A stretch of DNA of 29,660 bases from Candidatus Aerophobota bacterium. GTDB taxonomy: Bacteria; Aerophobota; Aerophobia; Aerophobales; AE-B3A. The notes beneath the pieces are model-generated. The model was not told where the DNA came from, did no database searches, and was given only the letters and a program-made list of their open reading frames with translations. The stretch covers positions 1 through 29,660 of the forward strand of contig JAUWXE010000004.1 in the NCBI GenBank assembly GCA_030616535.1. Direction: 5' to 3'. Each line of letters opens with the position of its first letter. Position 1 is the first letter of the stretch. Below, in pieces: positions 15,601-23,605 of this stretch. Position numbers and translations under genes: made by a program.

Positions 15601-16560
15601 GTGCGAATTCTTTTCCTGGGAACTCCTAAGTTTGCCTGTCCCTCACTTGTCAGTTTGAATGAGAGGGAAGAAATTGTTGGGGTCATTACTCAGCCCGATC
15701 GTCCTTCAGGGAGAGGAAGAAAATCTAGAGCTCCTGCGGTGAAAAGATTAGCCCAAGAGAAGGGGATTCCTCTTTGTCAGCCCGAGGATGTAAACCGTTC
15801 CTTTTTTATTAATCAAATGAGGAGGTTAAAGCCGGATCTTGTGGTAGTGGCAGCCTTTGGGCAGATACTGGGGCCCGATTTTCTGTTGATTCCTAGATTA
15901 CTTACCATTAATCTTCATCCTTCCCTTTTGCCCCGTTATAGAGGTCCTGCTCCTATTCCCTGGGCCATAATTAATGGTGAACGAGAAACCGGGGTGACTA
16001 TCCAGAAAGTGGAAAAGGGGGTAGATAGGGGAGGAATAATTCTTCAAAAAAAGGTTCCTATCGACCCTCTTGAAACTGCGGCGGATCTGGAAAGAAGACT
16101 TTCTTCTGTGGGGGCCGAGCTCTTGGGTGAGGCAATAGAGCTTATAAAGAGAGGACAGCTCCAGTATAAATCTCAGCAGGAGACTGAAGCAACTTATGCT
16201 CCCAAGGTAGAAAAGAAGGATAGTTTGATCGATTGGTCAAAACCGGCCTTAACTATCCATAACCTGGTGAGAGGATTAAATCCTTACCCGGGTGCTTCAA
16301 CTTTTGTTCGGCTAAGAGGAAAGAGAACCAGGATTAAAATCTGGCGCACAGAATTGGTGAAGGAAAATTCAAACCTTGAGAAAGATGCGTTGGTGAGCCA
16401 GATCACCCAGATATGCAAGCCGGAAGGTTTCCTGGTAAAAGGAGGAAATGCTTCCCTTTTGGTTAAAGAAGTTCAACTACCCAATCGAAATCCTATCTCC
16501 GGGTATGATTTCATAAAAGGATATCAGATTAAGAAAGGATTTATCTTAGGAGACAGCTAA
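15601..16560 (+). CDS. fmt: Methionyl-tRNA formyltransferase
   Basis: Formylates initiator Met-tRNA using 10-formyl-tetrahydrofolate. From GTG 15601 the protein is 319 residues, the usual length, opening with RILFLGTPKFA. The catalytic triad is visible as N104 and H106 in INLHPSLLPRYRG and D142 in KGVDRGG. The C-terminal tRNA-binding domain follows from about 205 (YAPKVEKKDSLIDW, LVRGLNPYPGA). The start is preferred over an upstream in-frame codon because GAGG (15592-15595) gives a good ribosome site and the upstream bases belong to the structured RNA. def lies a few genes downstream, so formylation and deformylation are encoded close together. Its TAA overlaps an ATG of the next gene. Confidence 0.93.
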   Translation: MRILFLGTPKFACPSLVSLNEREEIVGVITQPDRPSGRGRKSRAPAVKRLAQEKGIPLCQPEDVNRSFFINQMRRLKPDLVVVAAFGQILGPDFLLIPRLLTINLHPSLLPRYRGPAPIPWAIINGERETGVTIQKVEKGVDRGGIILQKKVPIDPLETAADLERRLSSVGAELLGEAIELIKRGQLQYKSQQETEATYAPKVEKKDSLIDWSKPALTIHNLVRGLNPYPGASTFVRLRGKRTRIKIWRTELVKENSNLEKDALVSQITQICKPEGFLVKGGNASLLVKEVQLPNRNPISGYDFIKGYQIKKGFILGDS

Positions 16561-16583
16561 TGAATACCTTAAGAGGTGAACCA

Positions 16584-17123
16584 ATGAACGAGGAGGATTT
16601 TCTGGTTCTTCTGGCTAAGAGAACGATAGAAGAGTATCTTCGCAGTGGGAAGGTGATTTCTCCCCCTTCCCAGATTCCCAAAGCATTCCAAAAGAAGGCA
16701 GGGACCTTTGTGTCTCTGCATAAAAAGGGAAAACTCCGGGGATGTATTGGCACCTATCTTCCCACTCAGGATAATCTGGCCAATGAGATTATAAAGAATG
16801 CTATTAGTGCTGCCACCCAGGATCCTCGTTTTCCTCCGGTAGATACCAGTGAAATGAAAGATCTAGAGATCTCAGTGGATGTTCTGGGCAAACCGGAGCC
16901 AGTTAAATCCAAGAAAAAGCTAGATTCCCAAAAATACGGAGTGATCGTGAGTAAAGGATGGCAGAGAGGACTATTGCTGCCGGATCTGGAAGGAGTAGAT
17001 ACAGTTGAGCAGCAGCTAGAAATTGCCAAACAAAAAGCCGGATTGGACGGGACACCTGTGGAAGAGGTGGAGATCCAGCGATTTACAGTTACTCGCTACA
17101 AGATGTTTAAGGGGAAGAATTGA
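16584..17123 (+). CDS. AMMECR1-domain protein
   Basis: A 179-residue cytoplasmic protein of the AMMECR1 family, conserved in all domains of life with no established reaction. Key signatures are FVSLHKKGKLRGCIGTYLPTQ, DPRFPPV, ISVDVLGKPE and KGWQRGLLLPDLEGVDT. In many prokaryotes it is fused or adjacent to MEMO-type or radical SAM genes; neither is present here. ATG 16584 has an AGAGGTG site (16571-16577); ATG 16560, overlapping the fmt stop, is an alternative that adds 8 residues. The stop shares a base with the next ATG (TGATG). Confidence 0.87.
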   Translation: MNEEDFLVLLAKRTIEEYLRSGKVISPPSQIPKAFQKKAGTFVSLHKKGKLRGCIGTYLPTQDNLANEIIKNAISAATQDPRFPPVDTSEMKDLEISVDVLGKPEPVKSKKKLDSQKYGVIVSKGWQRGLLLPDLEGVDTVEQQLEIAKQKAGLDGTPVEEVEIQRFTVTRYKMFKGKN

Positions 17124-17683
17124 TGAGCTGGCCAACCCGGGATGAAGCCCTTTCCCTATTAAGGGAATATACCGAGAATAAGAATCTGATCAAGCATGCT
17201 CTTGCTGTAGAGGCGTGTATGTTCGATTACGCAAAAAGATTTGGGGAGAACTCAGAAAAATGGGCTGTCACGGGACTACTTCACGACTTCGATTATGAGA
17301 AATTCCCTTCCATGGAAGATCATCCTTTCAGGGGGGTCGATATTCTCCGAAGGAAAGGATACCCGGAGCCCATGATTCACGCCATTTTGGCTCACGGAGA
17401 CCATACTCATGTGAGACGAGAAAATCTGTTAGATAAGACCCTCTATGCGGTGGATGAGTTAACCGGCTTGATCGTGGCGGTGGCTCTGGTTAGACCTTCA
17501 AGAAAGATCCAAGATGTGAAGGTTAAGTCAGTGAGGAAAAAGTGGAAAGATAAAGCATTCGCTAGAGGTGTGGACCGGGAGTGCATTGAACGGGGAGCAA
17601 GAGATCTCGGGATTGGTTTAGACGAACACATCCAGGATGTTCTTGACTCAATGAAACGGATTTCCACCGAACTGGGGTTATAA
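17123..17683 (+). CDS. HD-domain phosphohydrolase
   Basis: A 186-residue HD/HDIG superfamily protein, a metal-dependent phosphohydrolase fold acting on nucleotides or phosphoesters. Visible motifs: H25 in LIKHALAVEA, the H54-D55 doublet in GLLHDFDYEKF, DHPFRG, and H91/H94 in AHGDHTHVRR, then DELTGLIVAVALVRPS. These match the small uncharacterised HD hydrolases that act as stand-alone enzymes. ATG 17123 overlaps the AMMECR1 stop, so the pair is coupled. The natural substrate cannot be inferred. Confidence 0.83.
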   Translation: MSWPTRDEALSLLREYTENKNLIKHALAVEACMFDYAKRFGENSEKWAVTGLLHDFDYEKFPSMEDHPFRGVDILRRKGYPEPMIHAILAHGDHTHVRRENLLDKTLYAVDELTGLIVAVALVRPSRKIQDVKVKSVRKKWKDKAFARGVDRECIERGARDLGIGLDEHIQDVLDSMKRISTELGL

Positions 17684-17721
17684 AGATCTTTTATCTTACC
17701 TAAATCTTTTCCATCCTCTTC

Positions 17722-17749
17722 TTGACTTCTACCAATGTTGGAATAAAAT
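17722..17749 (+). promoter_or_regulatory. Promoter of panD-def
   Basis: TTGACT (17722-17727), 16-base spacer, TAAAAT (17744-17749), 22 bases before the panD start, in a gap of 87 bases. Confidence 0.6.
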
Positions 17750-17770
17750 GGATAACAAAGAGGAATTTTT

Positions 17771-18130
17771 ATGTTCAGGATAATGTATAAATCGAAAATC
17801 CATGGAGCTAGAGTTACCGAGACTCAACTTGAATATGAGGGTAGTATTACCATCGATGAGAAACTGATGGAGGCAGCCAACATTATGCCCGGAGAAAGAC
17901 TAGAGATATTCAACCTGAGTAATGGGGTAAGATTTAGTACTTATGCCATTAAAGGGGAAAAAGGATCGGGCGCAATCTGCCTGAACGGAGCGGCGGCAAG
18001 ATTGACCGAGGTAGGTGATAAGGTGATAATCATCTCTTATGCAGTAGTCACCGAGGAAGAAGCCAGGACTCTAAAGCCAAAAATAGTCTTGGTAGATGAG
18101 CAGAACAAGAACAAACCAGTTAAAGGATAG
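17771..18130 (+). CDS. panD: Aspartate 1-decarboxylase
   Basis: Converts aspartate to beta-alanine for pantothenate and CoA synthesis. 119 residues with the proenzyme signature KSKIHGARVTETQLEYEGS. Self-cleavage is expected between Gly24 and Ser25 to create the pyruvoyl group. GAICLNGAAARLTEVGDKVIIISY completes the double-psi barrel. RBS GAGGA at 17760-17764. Other pan genes are not in the window. def starts 5 bases after its stop. Confidence 0.95.
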   Translation: MFRIMYKSKIHGARVTETQLEYEGSITIDEKLMEAANIMPGERLEIFNLSNGVRFSTYAIKGEKGSGAICLNGAAARLTEVGDKVIIISYAVVTEEEARTLKPKIVLVDEQNKNKPVKG

Positions 18131-18135
18131 AACAA

Positions 18136-18648
18136 GTGGGAGTTTACCAAATTAGAAAATATGGAGATCCAATTTTGAGGACTCGGTGTAGGAGGGCAGA
18201 GGAAGTAGGGGCCAGGGAGAAAAATATTCTCCAGCAAATGGCCCAGACCATGTCCCAAGCTCAAGGAATAGGGCTGGCTGCTCCCCAGGTGGGAATTGAC
18301 CTTCAGCTTATGGTGGTGGATCTCGGTGATAATAATCTGATAAAGTTAGTCAATCCTTTAATTTTGTTGAGGGAGGGGGAGAGTGTCCTGGAGGAAGGAT
18401 GTCTTTCTCTACCAGAGGTTACCCTCAAGGTAAAAAGATCAAAGAAAGTGATGGTAGAGGGTTGGAATGAGGATGGGGAGATAATAAAGGTCGAAGGTGG
18501 GGATCTTCTGGCTCACGTAATTCAGCATGAAATCGATCATCTTTTTGGGATCTTAATCATTGACTATGCTGATCAAGCGGAAAGGATGAGCTTGGAGAAC
18601 AAACTAAAGTTGCCAGAGAAAAGTGGCGGTAGTCACATCAAGTTATAA
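18136..18648 (+). CDS. def: Peptide deformylase
   Basis: Removes the formyl group from nascent proteins. 170 residues with all three motifs: GIGLAAPQ (44-51), EGCLS (87-91, metal-binding Cys89) and HEIDH (131-135), plus the N-terminal RKYGDPILR. GTG start with AAGGA overlapping the end of panD. It works with Fmt, encoded 1.6 kb upstream. Confidence 0.95.
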   Translation: MGVYQIRKYGDPILRTRCRRAEEVGAREKNILQQMAQTMSQAQGIGLAAPQVGIDLQLMVVDLGDNNLIKLVNPLILLREGESVLEEGCLSLPEVTLKVKRSKKVMVEGWNEDGEIIKVEGGDLLAHVIQHEIDHLFGILIIDYADQAERMSLENKLKLPEKSGGSHIKL

Positions 18649-18677
18649 TAAGTTAGCGAGGAAAAGAGGTGAAAAGG

Positions 18678-18908
18678 ATGGCTAAAGCTTACTTAAAGAT
18701 CAAGGTAGAGGCAGGGAAAGAAAGAAGTGTCAGAGATGCCTTGTTAAGATTTGATGAAGTGAAGAGGGCGGATTTGACCACCGGAGGCCAAGATATTCTG
18801 ACTTCGATTGAGGCTGACAGCTACGAGGATATTTTGCAGGTTGTAATAGATAGACTGCGAACTCTTAAAGGTATTAAAAGTACGGTAACTGATCTTGTGC
18901 TTGAGTAA
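18678..18908 (+). CDS. Small stand-alone Lrp/AsnC-type ligand-binding protein
   Basis: A 76-residue alpha/beta protein (AKAYLKIKVEAGKERSVRDAL, then VKRADLTTGGQDILTSIEAD, LKGIKSTVTDLVL) matching the dimeric ligand-binding (RAM/AsnC C-terminal) domain of Lrp regulators, without any DNA-binding helix-turn-helix. Such stand-alone domains may bind amino acids or modulate full-length Lrp proteins. ATG 18678 with GAGGTG (18667-18672) is preferred; GTG 18669 would add three residues. Confidence 0.75.
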   Translation: MAKAYLKIKVEAGKERSVRDALLRFDEVKRADLTTGGQDILTSIEADSYEDILQVVIDRLRTLKGIKSTVTDLVLE

Positions 18909-18950
18909 AAAGAAATCAACCTCGGCTTTATAGAAGGATGGGAGTAAAAA

Positions 18951-18992
18951 AGAGGAGCAGCGTCGCCCAATTTCTAGGGGGCCTCTATTTTT
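18951..18992 (+). terminator. Possible intrinsic terminator
   Basis: AGAGG (18951-18955) pairs with CCTCT (18982-18986), with an inner CCC/GGG pairing, followed by ATTTTT (18987-18992). It sits between the Lrp-like gene and tRNA-Gln. The loop is irregular, so strength is uncertain. Confidence 0.4.
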
Positions 18993-18994
18993 GA

Positions 18995-19069
18995 TGGGGC
19001 GTGGTGAAGCGGTAACACAGCGGACTTTGGATCCGCCATACGGAGGTTCGAATCCTCCCGCCCCAGCCA
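18995..19069 (+). tRNA. tRNA-Gln (anticodon UUG)
   Basis: A complete 75-base cloverleaf: acceptor TGGGGCG pairs with CGCCCCA, then G and an encoded CCA. The D-arm contains GAAGCGGTAACAC. The anticodon stem-loop GCGGACTTTGGATCCGC shows anticodon TTG, and the T-arm GGAGGTTCGAATCCTCC is standard. It reads CAA and, by wobble, CAG. Confidence 0.96.
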
Positions 19070-19123
19070 AGCGGCTCTGCTAAAAATCTTGATCTTGGAC
19101 ATCGGACTTAGGATTTTATTTCC

Positions 19124-20131
19124 TTGAAACTAAGTGATATTGGTGAATTTGGGGTTATTAGCTCTATCAGATCTGACTTGAAGGACTTTCAAAAAGAGGT
19201 GATTGTTGGCATAGGAGATGATACAGCAGCTATAGAAGTATCTGGCGAGAAACTGTTGTTGTTTACCAGCGATACCCTGGTGGAGGATATTCACTTTAAG
19301 TGGGATTACGCTTCCCCTTTCCAGGTAGGATGGAAGGCCCTAGCAGTAAATATCTCTGATATTGCCGCCGTAGGGGGAAAGCCTACCCAGTGTCTGGTAT
19401 CTTTAGCTTTACCCGCCGATACCGAGAGGAGTCTGGTAAGGGAGGTTTATCGAGGACTGAAAAAGGCTGCCTCTAGATATCGGGTGGCCATAGTAGGAGG
19501 GGATACGGTTCGGGCACCGAGTTTCATCATTACGGTATCTCTACTGGGAGAGGTAAAAAGGGAAGATATTGTTCTTCGCTCCAGGGCAAAGCCTGGTGAT
19601 CTGATCTATGTTACGGGTCAGTTAGGAAGCTCAGGGGCTGGACTGGCATGTTTAAAAGCATCAAATTGGAAGATAAAGCCAAAAATAAGGCAGTTTCTCA
19701 TTAAAAGACACCTTATGCCTTCTCCTCGGCTAGATGAAGGTCAAAAGATAGCCAGCAGCCAGATTGCTACCTCCATGATAGATTTAAGCGATGGTCTTGC
19801 CTCTGACCTTCACCGCTTAGCTGAAGAAAGCAAGGTAGGAGCGATTCTGTGGGAAGATGAGCTTCCTATAGCCCTGGCTGTTGAGCAGTTAGCTAAAGTC
19901 ATGGGAAAATTTCTGTTAGAGTGGGTCCTTTACGGAGGGGAGGATTATGAGCTTCTTTTTACCGTGGCTCCCAGTAAGAGGAAAGAAGTGGAGCAAACCC
20001 TTGGTTTTCCGCATGCTTTAATTGGAGAAGTTGTGGATAGAGACCAAGGAATATATCTGAAGGACAGGAAAGGAAATCGAACAAAGGTAAAGGATGGTGG
20101 ATACAACCATTTTTCTGCTTCTACGAAGTAA
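19124..20131 (+). CDS. thiL: Thiamine-monophosphate kinase
   Basis: Phosphorylates thiamine monophosphate to thiamine pyrophosphate, the last step of TPP synthesis. 335 residues, full length. Signatures: KLSDIGEFGVIS at the N-terminus, VGIGDDTAAI, FTSDTLVEDIHF, NISDIAAVGGKPTQCLVSLALP, GGDTVRAP, MIDLSDGLASDLHRLAEES and YGGEDYELLFTV, in the PurM/AIR-synthase fold order. TTG start; the N-terminus matches the family exactly, but the ribosome site is weak. Stands between tRNA-Gln and gap, 39 bases from gap. Confidence 0.94.
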   Translation: MKLSDIGEFGVISSIRSDLKDFQKEVIVGIGDDTAAIEVSGEKLLLFTSDTLVEDIHFKWDYASPFQVGWKALAVNISDIAAVGGKPTQCLVSLALPADTERSLVREVYRGLKKAASRYRVAIVGGDTVRAPSFIITVSLLGEVKREDIVLRSRAKPGDLIYVTGQLGSSGAGLACLKASNWKIKPKIRQFLIKRHLMPSPRLDEGQKIASSQIATSMIDLSDGLASDLHRLAEESKVGAILWEDELPIALAVEQLAKVMGKFLLEWVLYGGEDYELLFTVAPSKRKEVEQTLGFPHALIGEVVDRDQGIYLKDRKGNRTKVKDGGYNHFSASTK

Positions 20132-20170
20132 AGAAGCTAAAAATCAATTAAGCTACAGGAGGGGCAAAAG

Positions 20171-21184
20171 ATGAGGAAAGTGGCTATCAATGGATTTGGC
20201 AGAATTGGGAGAATAACCTTAAGAGCAGCATTAGAGAAGGGATCGAATCTGGACTTTGTTGCAGTAAATGATTTGGTGGATGCCAAGACACTGGCTCATC
20301 TGTTTAAGTATGATTCTATCCACAGAACCTATCCCGGGAAGGTGAAGGCTGAGGATGATTCTATTATCATTGATGGGAAAAAGGTGAGAGTTTGTCAAGA
20401 AAAAGATCCGGCACAACTTCCCTGGAAGGAGATGGGGATAGATATTGTCATAGAATCTACCGGGCTTTTCCGAACCAAGGAGAAAGCCGCCTCTCACTTG
20501 AAGGCAGGGGCCAGTAAGGTCATTATCAGCGCTCCGGCTAGAGGTAGTGATGAGGTTTTAACCATAGTCATGGGAGTAAATGAGGAAAAGTTCAATCCTT
20601 CTATTCACCATGTTGTCTCTAACGCCTCCTGTACTACCAACTGTCTCGTCCCTATGGTGAAAGTATTGATGGATAACTTCGGCGTAAAACGAGGGTTAAT
20701 GACTACCATTCATTCGTATACCGCTGATCAAGTCCTGCTTGATGGTCCCCACAAGGATCTCAGGAGGGCCAGGGCAGCCGGTCTTTCCATGATTCCCACT
20801 ACAACGGGAGCAGCAGTGGCTGTGGGGCAGGTAATTCCGGAGTTGAGAGGAAAACTTGATGGGTTGGCCATCCGAGTCCCCACACCCAATGTGAGTCTGG
20901 TAGATCTGGTGGCTGAAGTAGAGAAAGAAACCACGGTTGATGAGGTGAATTCTGCCTTCAAGCGTGCTTCAGAGGAAAATTTCAAGGGGATTTTAAAGTA
21001 CTGTGAGGAGCCCTTGGTTTCTCATGATTTTACCACCGACCCTGCCTCTGCCATTGTAGATGCAGATTTTACTGGGGTAATTGAAGGAAAAATGGTGAAG
21101 GTTCTCGGTTGGTACGACAATGAGTGGGGATATAGCTGTCGAGTGGTAGATCTTGCTCAATATATGGACAAAAAAATGAGTTGA
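20171..21184 (+). CDS. gap: Glyceraldehyde-3-phosphate dehydrogenase, type I
   Basis: Oxidises glyceraldehyde-3-phosphate to 1,3-bisphosphoglycerate. 337 residues: Rossmann N-terminus AINGFGRIGRITLRAA, catalytic Cys154 in SNASCTTNCLVP, His181 in TTIHSYTADQ, and WYDNEWGYSCRVVDLA at the end. Asp34 in AVNDL suggests NAD rather than NADP preference. RBS AGGAGGGG (20157-20164). First gene of gap-pgk-tpiA. Confidence 0.96.
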   Translation: MRKVAINGFGRIGRITLRAALEKGSNLDFVAVNDLVDAKTLAHLFKYDSIHRTYPGKVKAEDDSIIIDGKKVRVCQEKDPAQLPWKEMGIDIVIESTGLFRTKEKAASHLKAGASKVIISAPARGSDEVLTIVMGVNEEKFNPSIHHVVSNASCTTNCLVPMVKVLMDNFGVKRGLMTTIHSYTADQVLLDGPHKDLRRARAAGLSMIPTTTGAAVAVGQVIPELRGKLDGLAIRVPTPNVSLVDLVAEVEKETTVDEVNSAFKRASEENFKGILKYCEEPLVSHDFTTDPASAIVDADFTGVIEGKMVKVLGWYDNEWGYSCRVVDLAQYMDKKMS

Positions 21185-21195
21185 GAGAATCTAAA

Positions 21196-22383
21196 ATGGC
21201 GAAATTATCGGTTAAAGATCTGAGTTTAAAAGATAAACGGGTTTTGATGCGGGTTGATTTTAATGTAAGTTTGGATGAGGCAGGAAGAATCACCGATGAT
21301 ACCAGGATAGTTTCAGTAGTTCCCACCATTAAATATATACTGGATCAGGGGGCTAGTTTAATTTTAATGTCTCATCTGGGTAGACCCAAAGGTAAGGTGG
21401 TGGAGTGGCTACGAATGGACCCGGTAGCTCATCGTCTGGGGCAGCTTTTGGGGAAAAAAGTTTTAAAGCTGAATGACTGTATAGGACCCGAGGTAAAAGA
21501 GACGGTTAGCAAATTGAAACCCGGAGGTGTTATTCTTTTGGAGAATAGCCGTTTTCATCCTGAGGAGACTAAAAATGATCCTGGCTTTGCCAAAAAGTTG
21601 GCTGATCTGGCTGATGTTTTCGTCAACGATGCCTTTGGAACAGCTCATCGAGCCCATGCCTCTACTGTAGGGGTGACTCAGTTTTTACCAGCGGCGGCCG
21701 GTTTTTTAATGGCCAAAGAGCTTGAGGTTTTGGGAGAGATACTTACCCGGCCCGAGACTCCTTTTGTGGCTGTCCTGGGGGGAGCTAAGGTTTCTGATAA
21801 GATAGGAGTGTTGCATAATCTTCTGGGGAAATGCCAGGACATCCTTATCGGGGGAGGGATGGCTTACACCTTCCTTAAAGCAAAAGGTATAGAGGTGGGG
21901 CGATCTCTTCTGTATCCTGAGAAGGTAAAAGATGCGGATCTTATAATGCGGCAAGCTCCCCAAAAAGGCTCTCACCTTCTCCTTCCTCTTGATCACCGAA
22001 TAGCCATGGAAGCAAAGCCCAATGTGGAGATGAGAATAGTACCACAGGACAAAATTCCCCGCGATTATTTGGCTTTGGACATTGGACCTGAGACTATAAA
22101 ACTCTTTGGGAAATCTATCAGAAAGGCAAAAACAGTATTTTGGAATGGACCAATGGGGAGGTTTGAGATTGAGGATTTTGCCGAAGGTACCCGGGCTATA
22201 GCCACGATATTGGCCGAGTCCGGGGCAAAGGTAGTGGTGGGAGGAGGCGATTCCATTGCTGCTCTCCAGAAGATGGGCTTAAAAGATAAGATGAGCTATG
22301 TCTCCACAGGAGGAGGGGCTTCTCTGGAGTTCCTGGAGGGAAAAGAGCTACCAGGAGTAACCTCGCTAAGTGATAAGAAATAG
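21196..22383 (+). CDS. pgk: Phosphoglycerate kinase
   Basis: Transfers phosphate from 1,3-bisphosphoglycerate to ADP. 395 residues from ATG 21196 (KLSVKDLSLKDKRVLMRVDFN), family-typical. Also visible are SHLGRPKG, ENSRFHPEE, FVNDAFGTAHRAHAS, AVLGGAKVSDKIGVL, the nucleotide-binding FWNGPMGRFEIEDFAEGT and GGGDSIAAL. TTG 21181, overlapping the gap stop, would add five residues; ATG 21196 is favoured by length and by GAGAG at 21183-21187. Confidence 0.96.
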   Translation: MAKLSVKDLSLKDKRVLMRVDFNVSLDEAGRITDDTRIVSVVPTIKYILDQGASLILMSHLGRPKGKVVEWLRMDPVAHRLGQLLGKKVLKLNDCIGPEVKETVSKLKPGGVILLENSRFHPEETKNDPGFAKKLADLADVFVNDAFGTAHRAHASTVGVTQFLPAAAGFLMAKELEVLGEILTRPETPFVAVLGGAKVSDKIGVLHNLLGKCQDILIGGGMAYTFLKAKGIEVGRSLLYPEKVKDADLIMRQAPQKGSHLLLPLDHRIAMEAKPNVEMRIVPQDKIPRDYLALDIGPETIKLFGKSIRKAKTVFWNGPMGRFEIEDFAEGTRAIATILAESGAKVVVGGGDSIAALQKMGLKDKMSYVSTGGGASLEFLEGKELPGVTSLSDKK

Positions 22384-22392
22384 GAGCAAAGC

Positions 22393-23148
22393 TTGAGAAA
22401 ACATGTTTTTGGTGGCAACTGGAAGATGAACAAGACGGTAAAGGAATCTATGGAGGTGGTGAAGCAGCTAAAAGAAGAGATTGGAGATGTTAGGAGGGTA
22501 GAAGTAGTAATTTTTCCTCCCTTTACTTCTCTTTGGGCAGTAAAAAAGATTATCGAAGATAGTCGGATAGGTCTGGGAGCACAGAATATGTACTGGGAAG
22601 AAAAAGGTGCCTATACTGGAGAAGTATCTCCTCTTATGCTGCTCGATGCAGGGTGTAAGTATGTGATTCTGGGCCACTCCGAGAGAAGGCAGTATTATGG
22701 GGAAACCGATGCCGGAGTAAACCGGAAAATTAAGGCAGCTCTTTCTCTGGGGCTCATCCCCGTGGTTTGTGTAGGAGAATCACTAGAGGAAAGGAAAGCT
22801 GGTAGAGCAGAAGAAGTTGTTGAATCTCAGGTGAAAAAATGCCTGGAAGGACTTGATTTGCCGCAAGCACAGAAATTAATTATTGCTTACGAGCCAGTTT
22901 GGGCTATAGGAACGGGCAAGATTGCTACTCCTCACCAGGCTCAGGAGATGCATAGCTTCATCAGGGGAATCCTAGAACAACTTTGGGGGAAGGAGATATC
23001 CTCCTCCACACGTATTCAATACGGAGGAAGTGTAAAGCCGGAGAATATTAAGGATTTAATGAGACAGCCAGATATAGATGGTGCCCTGGTAGGGGGAGCT
23101 AGTCTGAAGATTGATTCCTTCGTTAAAATTGTCAAATATGAGGAGTGA
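22393..23148 (+). CDS. tpiA: Triosephosphate isomerase
   Basis: Interconverts dihydroxyacetone phosphate and glyceraldehyde-3-phosphate. 251 residues: GGNWKMNK (Lys11), His95 in LGHSERRQY, catalytic Glu167 in AYEPVWAIGTG, then IQYGGSVKPEN and GALVGGASL for phosphate binding. TTG start with AGGAGC (22383-22388), supported by the standard N-terminus. It overlaps the secG ribosome site. Confidence 0.96.
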   Translation: MRKHVFGGNWKMNKTVKESMEVVKQLKEEIGDVRRVEVVIFPPFTSLWAVKKIIEDSRIGLGAQNMYWEEKGAYTGEVSPLMLLDAGCKYVILGHSERRQYYGETDAGVNRKIKAALSLGLIPVVCVGESLEERKAGRAEEVVESQVKKCLEGLDLPQAQKLIIAYEPVWAIGTGKIATPHQAQEMHSFIRGILEQLWGKEISSSTRIQYGGSVKPENIKDLMRQPDIDGALVGGASLKIDSFVKIVKYEE

Positions 23149-23150
23149 AG

Positions 23151-23393
23151 ATGGGATTTATTTTGACTATTCATGTAATCGTCTGTATTTTGTTGGTAGC
23201 CATGATTTTATTGCAGGTGGGAAGGGGAGCTAGCACGGGAGCATCCTTCGGGGGAGGAGTAAGAACTTTCTTTGGTCCTTCCGCGGCCATTACTTTTCTG
23301 GGAAAGGTTATCATTGTCCTGGTAGTGATCTTCATAGTAACAACCGTTATCTTATCGGTATTGGCAACCGGGGGTAAGCCTCCCAAGATATAA
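23151..23393 (+). CDS. secG: Preprotein translocase subunit SecG
   Basis: 80-residue inner-membrane subunit of SecYEG. Two hydrophobic helices (about 3-22 and 48-71) flank the conserved QVGRGASTGASFGGG and FGPSAAITFLGK loop. RBS AGGAG (23141-23145), start ATG 23151. The tpiA-secG order is common in bacteria. Confidence 0.92.
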   Translation: MGFILTIHVIVCILLVAMILLQVGRGASTGASFGGGVRTFFGPSAAITFLGKVIIVLVVIFIVTTVILSVLATGGKPPKI

Positions 23394-23480
23394 ACCCGAG
23401 CCCCAGGAGTCGAGTAAGCTGGGTAGTACCGGGGAAGTATTGGCATTCAGGAGATTTATACGTGTATCGAGGGACTTGTA

Positions 23481-23551
23481 GTGAATAGTAGATAGTGAAT
23501 GGTGAATAGCCAAAAAAGAAACCAAGATACGATTCACGAAATACGATTCAC
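23481..23551. repeat. Short direct and inverted repeats of GTGAAT / ATTCAC
   Basis: GTGAAT occurs at 23481, 23495 and 23502 (steps of 14 and 7). Then ATACGATTCAC occurs twice, at 23527-23537 and 23541-23551, again with a 14-base period. ATTCAC is the reverse complement of GTGAAT, so the two halves can pair into a hairpin with an A-rich loop. It lies in the 212-base gap between secG and the M42 peptidase. Similar short repeats occur between genes in various uncultured bacteria (recollection, not checked). The rest of this gap shows nothing I can name. Confidence 0.6.
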
Positions 23552-23605
23552 CAAGGACAGCGACGGAGGGGAAAAGTCCCGAGATATTCCTTGGAGGGGG
23601 AAGTG

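Noticed and set aside
18744..19070. A - strand frame of 108 residues beginning MAGAGGFEPPYG
   Set aside because: It starts on the reverse complement of tRNA-Gln and continues antisense to the Lrp-like gene; such MAGAGGFEPP frames are a well-known artefact of tRNA genes.
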